A DNA stretch of 64,000 nt. It comes from Dimorphilus gyrociliatus (lineage: Eukaryota > Annelida > Polychaeta > Dinophilidae). The translations under genes were made by a program, and so were the position numbers. Positions 63,785-64,000 of the stretch are shown here, in pieces (the stretch's first letter is position 1; each line of letters starts with the position of its first letter). The notes beneath the pieces were generated by a model. It made no database searches, was not told where the DNA came from, and saw only the letters and a list, made by a program, of their open reading frames with translations. Location: NCBI GenBank assembly GCA_904063045.1, contig CAJFCJ010000007.1:3975404-4039403 (forward strand), read 5' to 3'.

Positions 63785-64000
63785 TCAAATTCAACAAAAC
63801 CTTGATTTTCTTCTTAAATAACTATTTTCTTAAAATTTGAATTAAATTTAAGTTTTGTATCTTATTTTAATAAAAATTTATTTAAATTGGATTATGACGT
63901 AAATATTGTTCTATCTCAAAAAAACCGGTCAAAATCGCTTCCGCTTTGAGGAATTTGAGTGATAATGTGTAGGTTTTAGATATGACAACGCTAATAACGA
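63785..64000. other. right edge, no gene seen
   Basis: AT-rich sequence with CGCTTCCGC at about 63937-63945; probably a promoter for the microprotein gene or for a gene beyond the window. Confidence 0.25.

Overview
The window is nuclear DNA from a compact animal genome. It is AT-rich and holds about 28 protein genes in 64 kb. Most have many short exons separated by introns of about 43-110 bp with GT..AG ends, and intergenic gaps are often only 150-900 bp. The proteins are animal or broadly eukaryotic families: DENND5, PTP-PEST, CCDC28, a nuclear receptor, cohesin STAG, SOWAH, WDR54, AGXT2 and arylsulfatase B. A miniature lophotrochozoan such as a compact annelid would fit, but species-level assignment is inference. 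I saw no bacterial operons, CRISPR arrays, tRNA or rRNA genes, or intact transposons.

Layout. 1-5 kb: DENND5 (minus, cut by the window edge), PTP-PEST-like phosphatase (minus), CCDC28 (plus). 5-18.7 kb: an intronless class A GPCR (minus), ANKZF1/Vms1 (plus), beta-tubulin (minus), ABHD4/5-like hydrolase (minus), an NR1-like nuclear receptor (plus), an unexplained structured block at 15.96-16.86 kb, and AMPK gamma (plus). 18.7-33 kb: a divergent STAG/SCC3 cohesin subunit (minus), a small unidentified minus-strand gene, dolichol kinase (plus), UBE2G2 (minus), TIMM44 (minus) with SMIM14 nested on the opposite strand in one intron, and NUDT16 (minus). 33-45 kb: a RING-H2 E3 ligase with a GC-AG intron (minus), tubulin cofactor TBCD (minus), arylsulfatase B-like (plus), WDR54 (plus). 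45-64 kb: SLC25A39/40 glutathione carrier (minus), an unrecognised three-repeat protein (plus), SOWAH (minus), TMX3 (minus), PFDN4 (plus), AGXT2 (plus), an LDLa-repeat secreted protein (minus) and a 58-aa two-helix membrane protein (minus).

The genes do not form one pathway. Functional echoes are beta-tubulin with its folding factors TBCD and PFDN4, ER proteins (TMX3, DOLK, UBE2G2), and mitochondrial proteins (TIMM44, SLC25A39/40, AGXT2, ANKZF1). Many genes are head to head with short shared promoters.

The strongest unexpected signals are two cases of predicted alternative splicing visible in the raw sequence. TMX3 has a tandem pair of mutually exclusive membrane-anchor exons with identical phases. 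SLC25A39/40 has a 123-nt in-frame, cysteine-rich exon next to the matrix loop that senses iron-sulfur status in the mammalian protein. Other points of interest are the three-repeat orphan protein, the nested SMIM14, and the structured block upstream of AMPK gamma.
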